Assembly (NCBI RefSeq): GCF_002293435.1
Contig: NZ_DBDF01000160.1
Span: forward strand, 1-6,677
Origin: Bacteroides sp. UBA939
GTDB lineage: Bacteria > Bacteroidota > Bacteroidia > Bacteroidales > Bacteroidaceae
Length of the DNA stretch: 6,677 nt
Reading direction: 5' to 3'
Shown here one piece after another: positions 4,524-6,677 of this stretch. The stretch's first letter is position 1. The number at the start of each line of letters is the position of its first letter. The notes beneath the pieces are model-generated. The model had not been told where the DNA came from. It did not search any database and worked only from the letters and a program-made list of their open reading frames with translations. The translations under genes and the position numbers were made by a program.

Positions 4524-6398
4524 TTACACAAAGGGCGTACCAGTGAACATATCGTCTGTATTTATAGCATTTGATAAGTCTAATTGAGGCATTGTGGTTA
4601 AAGAAGAACATTTGTAAAACATTAGACTAAAATTAGTTCCATTAGAAGTATCAAGAAGGGGAATGCTTGTCAAAGAACGACACTCACAAAACATTCCCAT
4701 AAAGCCAGTTCCATTTGCAGTGTCAAAGTGTGGAATGCTTGTTAAAGAATAACAACGCGTAAATATAAAATAAAAATCAGTCCCATTGGAAGTGTCAAGA
4801 AGTGGGATGGCCAGCAAAGAAGAACAATCACTAAACATATAACTAAAATCAGTCCCATTAGAAGTGTCAAGATGTGGAATAGTTGTTAAAGAATAACAAC
4901 GACTAAACATATAACCAAAATTAGTTCCATTGGAAGTGTCAAGATGTGGAATACTGGTCAAAGAAGAACAATTAGAAAATATACTAGAAAAATTAGTTCC
5001 ATTAGATGTGTCAAGACATGGAATACTTGTTAAAGAAGAACAGTAAAAAAACATATCAGAAAAATCAGTTCCATTAGATGTGTCAAGACATGGAATACTT
5101 GTTAAAGAAGAACAGATACCAAACATTCCCTGAAAATTAATCCCATTGGAAGTGTTGAGGTATGGAATACTTGTTAAAGAAGAACAGCTATCAAACATAC
5201 CAGAAAAATCAGTTCCATTAGATGTGTCAAGAAGTGGGATGGTCGACAAAGAATAACAACGACTAAACATATAATTAAAATCAGTTCCATTGGAAGTATC
5301 ATATAGGGGAATTTCAGTTAAGACACCATTGTTATAGAACATAAAGCTAAAATTTGTAATGTTGCATGTATTAAACATAGGAGCTTTCCTCAATCTAGAT
5401 TGTTTAACAAGTGGAACAAACATTGATTCCGCACTTGTCAATTGCTCCCCATCACACACGTCTGGCAAGTAGCTCTGTTGCTCGCCCAAGGGGGTTATTC
5501 TCAGAGCTGTCTTAGTACTATCCGTCCACACAAAATACCCGGCATCCACCCATGCTTCCTGTATGGTGGTAGGCAATTCCAGCACCGCTGGCGGGTACAA
5601 CTCGGCAATAAACTCCTTATCCCCGTCCGACAATTCATAGTTGGCTAATAACTTCGTGGTCTGCTGGCGGTTGTAGTACGGCCATACCATGATGGATAGC
5701 TCGTCTATTTCATCAGTGGCAAACAGATGCAAGGCATTTGCTTCGGTGAACGGTACGAATACGTATTCACGTATTTCGTCCCAATCCATATTCATTCCGT
5801 CGAACTGGTTCTCCCAATAGCTGCGGAGTTGCGATTCACTGCGCCAGTAACCGTTTTGGCTCCACTCCTGGTGACGCTGTTCGTATTCCAGACCAAGAAT
5901 TTGACCGAACAAGCGAAGGACATCACTGCGCAGTTCTTCTTCAGTCAGATAGTCTACGCCGGCTAATACGGCGGTGGGTTGGCTTTGTGCCCTTTCGTAC
6001 TTGGCATCGGTGCCTGTATACGACCATGTGAGCCAATCGTTGCCGTTCCAGTCGAAGGCAATACGTACGGGGGTATCTTTGCTCTGGTCTACGAAGTGGA
6101 ATTTGATGCCGGCATAGTCTTCCCATTCAGAGGCTATTTGCTTCACAGTTTCAAGCATTTGAGGGTCGGAAGGGGTGTTCAGGAATTTGATGTAGATGCC
6201 GGCATTTTGATTCCATAGTTTGGCGCCCTCGGCTACACCTCTTGTTTGGGGGTCGTTGCTGAGTTTCACGCCGTACCAGCGGATTTTGTTTGATTGGTTG
6301 GTGGCTTGCTCCGGGTTTTTGATGCCACCTAATTCGTCTTGGGTACAGCTTGCTATAAGTAGGAGCAGGCTGGTTAGAAATAGTAAAGTCTTTCTCAT
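4524..6398 (-). CDS. Surface lipoprotein: inactive metzincin-like domain plus 10 BspA-type (DUF285) repeats
   Basis: 624-residue paralogue of the neighbouring gene and the first gene of the pair in transcription order. The signal peptide ends in I-A-S-C (Cys18), followed by T-Q-D-E, again fitting surface export. Its N-terminal 269 residues differ from the paralogue at about 18 positions, and residues 159-264 are identical. That block includes the degenerate zinc helix (R162, L163, Q166, Y172 replacing H, E, H, H) and the Met-turn-like S-I-M-V-W-P. After L-Y-P it has a seven-residue insertion, P-A-V-L-E-L-P, absent from the paralogue. A linker with L-P-D-V-C-D-G-E-Q-L follows, then ten 24-residue repeats (366-605) and the cap L-D-L-S-N-A...G-T-P-F-V. 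The repeats are more uniform than in the paralogue, mostly S-S-L-T-S-I-P. The ATG at 6398 is preceded by an A/T-rich leader without a strong ribosome site. Domain calls are good; the function as a non-enzymatic binding protein is inferred. Confidence 0.85.
   Translation of the reverse strand: MRKTLLFLTSLLLLIASCTQDELGGIKNPEQATNQSNKIRWYGVKLSNDPQTRGVAEGAKLWNQNAGIYIKFLNTPSDPQMLETVKQIASEWEDYAGIKFHFVDQSKDTPVRIAFDWNGNDWLTWSYTGTDAKYERAQSQPTAVLAGVDYLTEEELRSDVLRLFGQILGLEYEQRHQEWSQNGYWRSESQLRSYWENQFDGMNMDWDEIREYVFVPFTEANALHLFATDEIDELSIMVWPYYNRQQTTKLLANYELSDGDKEFIAELYPPAVLELPTTIQEAWVDAGYFVWTDSTKTALRITPLGEQQSYLPDVCDGEQLTSAESMFVPLVKQSRLRKAPMFNTCNITNFSFMFYNNGVLTEIPLYDTSNGTDFNYMFSRCYSLSTIPLLDTSNGTDFSGMFDSCSSLTSIPYLNTSNGINFQGMFGICSSLTSIPCLDTSNGTDFSDMFFYCSSLTSIPCLDTSNGTNFSSIFSNCSSLTSIPHLDTSNGTNFGYMFSRCYSLTTIPHLDTSNGTDFSYMFSDCSSLLAIPLLDTSNGTDFYFIFTRCYSLTSIPHFDTANGTGFMGMFCECRSLTSIPLLDTSNGTNFSLMFYKCSSLTTMPQLDLSNAINTDDMFTGTPFV
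4584..5303 (-). repeat. 10 tandem 72-bp units encoding 24-residue BspA-type repeats
   Basis: Period is 72 bp, in frame. Two neighbouring units share 49 identical bases (4995-5043 and 5067-5115), which points to recent duplication or conversion between adjacent units. Unlike the array in the neighbouring gene, there is no alternation of two unit types. Almost every unit starts L-D-T-S-N-G and ends L-T-S/T-I-P. One unit is altered to F-D-T-A-N-G. Confidence 0.92.
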
Positions 6399-6457
6399 GT
6401 TATTTATTGCTTGATTAAAAAAAATAATTTTCGAGGTTTTAAATAAGGTATCTCAAT

Positions 6458-6539
6458 AGGTGGTAGGCAAAACAAATACCTATTAATTAAACAAAAATGA
6501 AGAACTCTTTTCCTCCTACCACCTCCCCCTTGCGGGGTA
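6458..6539. repeat. Inverted repeat upstream of the lipoprotein pair, related to 2315-2429
   Basis: AGGTGGTAGG at 6458-6467 is perfectly complementary to CCTACCACCT at 6515-6524, with 47 AT-rich bases between. The right arm continues as CCTACCACCTCC, four bases, TGCGGGGTA (6515-6539), the same arrangement as at 2402-2426. The left arm has lost, or never had, the GC-rich extension seen in the other copy. The element lies in the leader or promoter region of the lipoprotein operon, so it may affect expression. Confidence 0.6.
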
Positions 6540-6546
6540 CTCACCC

Positions 6547-6592
6547 CCTCCTGTTCCCCCGTTATCGGGGGGAAAAGCAACTTCCCAGGAGG
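6547..6592. repeat. Nested G/C-rich hairpin
   Basis: The outer arms CCTCCTG (6547-6553) and CAGGAGG (6586-6592) enclose an inner perfect stem, CCCCCG (6556-6561) with CGGGGG (6566-6571), around a TTAT loop. It directly follows the inverted repeat at 6458-6539 and may be part of the same composite intergenic element. No T-tract follows on either strand, so it is not called as a terminator. Confidence 0.55.
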
Positions 6593-6638
6593 AGGAGAAT
6601 AGAGATACTTTGCGTATAATAAGATTGATTTATGGTTA

Positions 6639-6672
6639 TCCGTATAAATACTTGCTCCGTATCATCTCCGTA
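6639..6672. repeat. Short TCCGTA repeats at the right edge
   Basis: TCCGTA occurs at 6639-6644, 6656-6661 and 6667-6672. The last two are spaced by 11 bases, and the run may continue beyond the window. On the minus strand it reads TACGGA. Whether it belongs to a coding repeat of a gene outside the window or to an intergenic repeat cannot be decided here. Confidence 0.4.
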
Positions 6673-6677
6673 CCAAC

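Noticed and set aside
6468..6475. Minus-strand TTGTTTTG as a -7 element for the lipoprotein operon
   Set aside because: It matches TAnnTTTG at five of six positions, but the nearest TTTG upstream is only 16 bases away instead of about 19-21. It is too weak to call, although a promoter in this area is expected.

Overview
This window looks like chromosomal accessory DNA from a gut-type Bacteroidales species (Bacteroides, Phocaeicola or a close relative). The evidence is two copies of the Bacteroidota -7 promoter motif TAnnTTTG, one with a matching TTTG at -33. Further evidence is lipoprotein signals followed by acidic residues, BspA-type (DUF285) surface repeats, and Rpn/PDDEXK_2 genes of the kind common in these genomes. 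Species cannot be fixed from the sequence alone.

Layout. Bases 1-306 are non-coding and open with a perfect 12-bp hairpin and GTGAGGGT repeats. Bases 307-2260 hold two plus-strand genes of the Rpn / PD-(D/E)XK putative transposase family. Each has its own candidate promoter, and each is followed by a near-identical 72-bp cassette ending in a strong intrinsic terminator. The two proteins are only distant relatives, so the shared tail is notable. The second protein stops exactly where the cassette begins and lacks the family's usual C-terminal end.

Bases 2261-2450 are a convergent intergenic region containing a long imperfect inverted repeat. Bases 2451-6398 hold two tandem minus-strand paralogues, transcribed from right to left and separated by 63 bp, probably as one operon. 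Each encodes a lipoprotein predicted to be surface exposed. An N-terminal metzincin-like domain is followed by a short linker region and a C-terminal array of 24-residue BspA-type repeats (12 units in one, 10 in the other). The metzincin-like domain has kept its fold signatures but lost all three zinc-binding histidines and the catalytic glutamate. Within it, 106 residues are identical between the paralogues while about 20 silent differences have accumulated in the DNA. The domain is therefore probably maintained for a non-catalytic job such as binding, while the repeat array diversifies.

Bases 6399-6677 are non-coding. They contain a related inverted repeat, a nested G/C hairpin and a short TCCGTA repeat cut by the window edge. 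The lipoprotein pair is therefore bracketed by related repeat modules, which may mark it as a movable or recombining unit. No RNA gene, CRISPR array or intact insertion sequence is visible.
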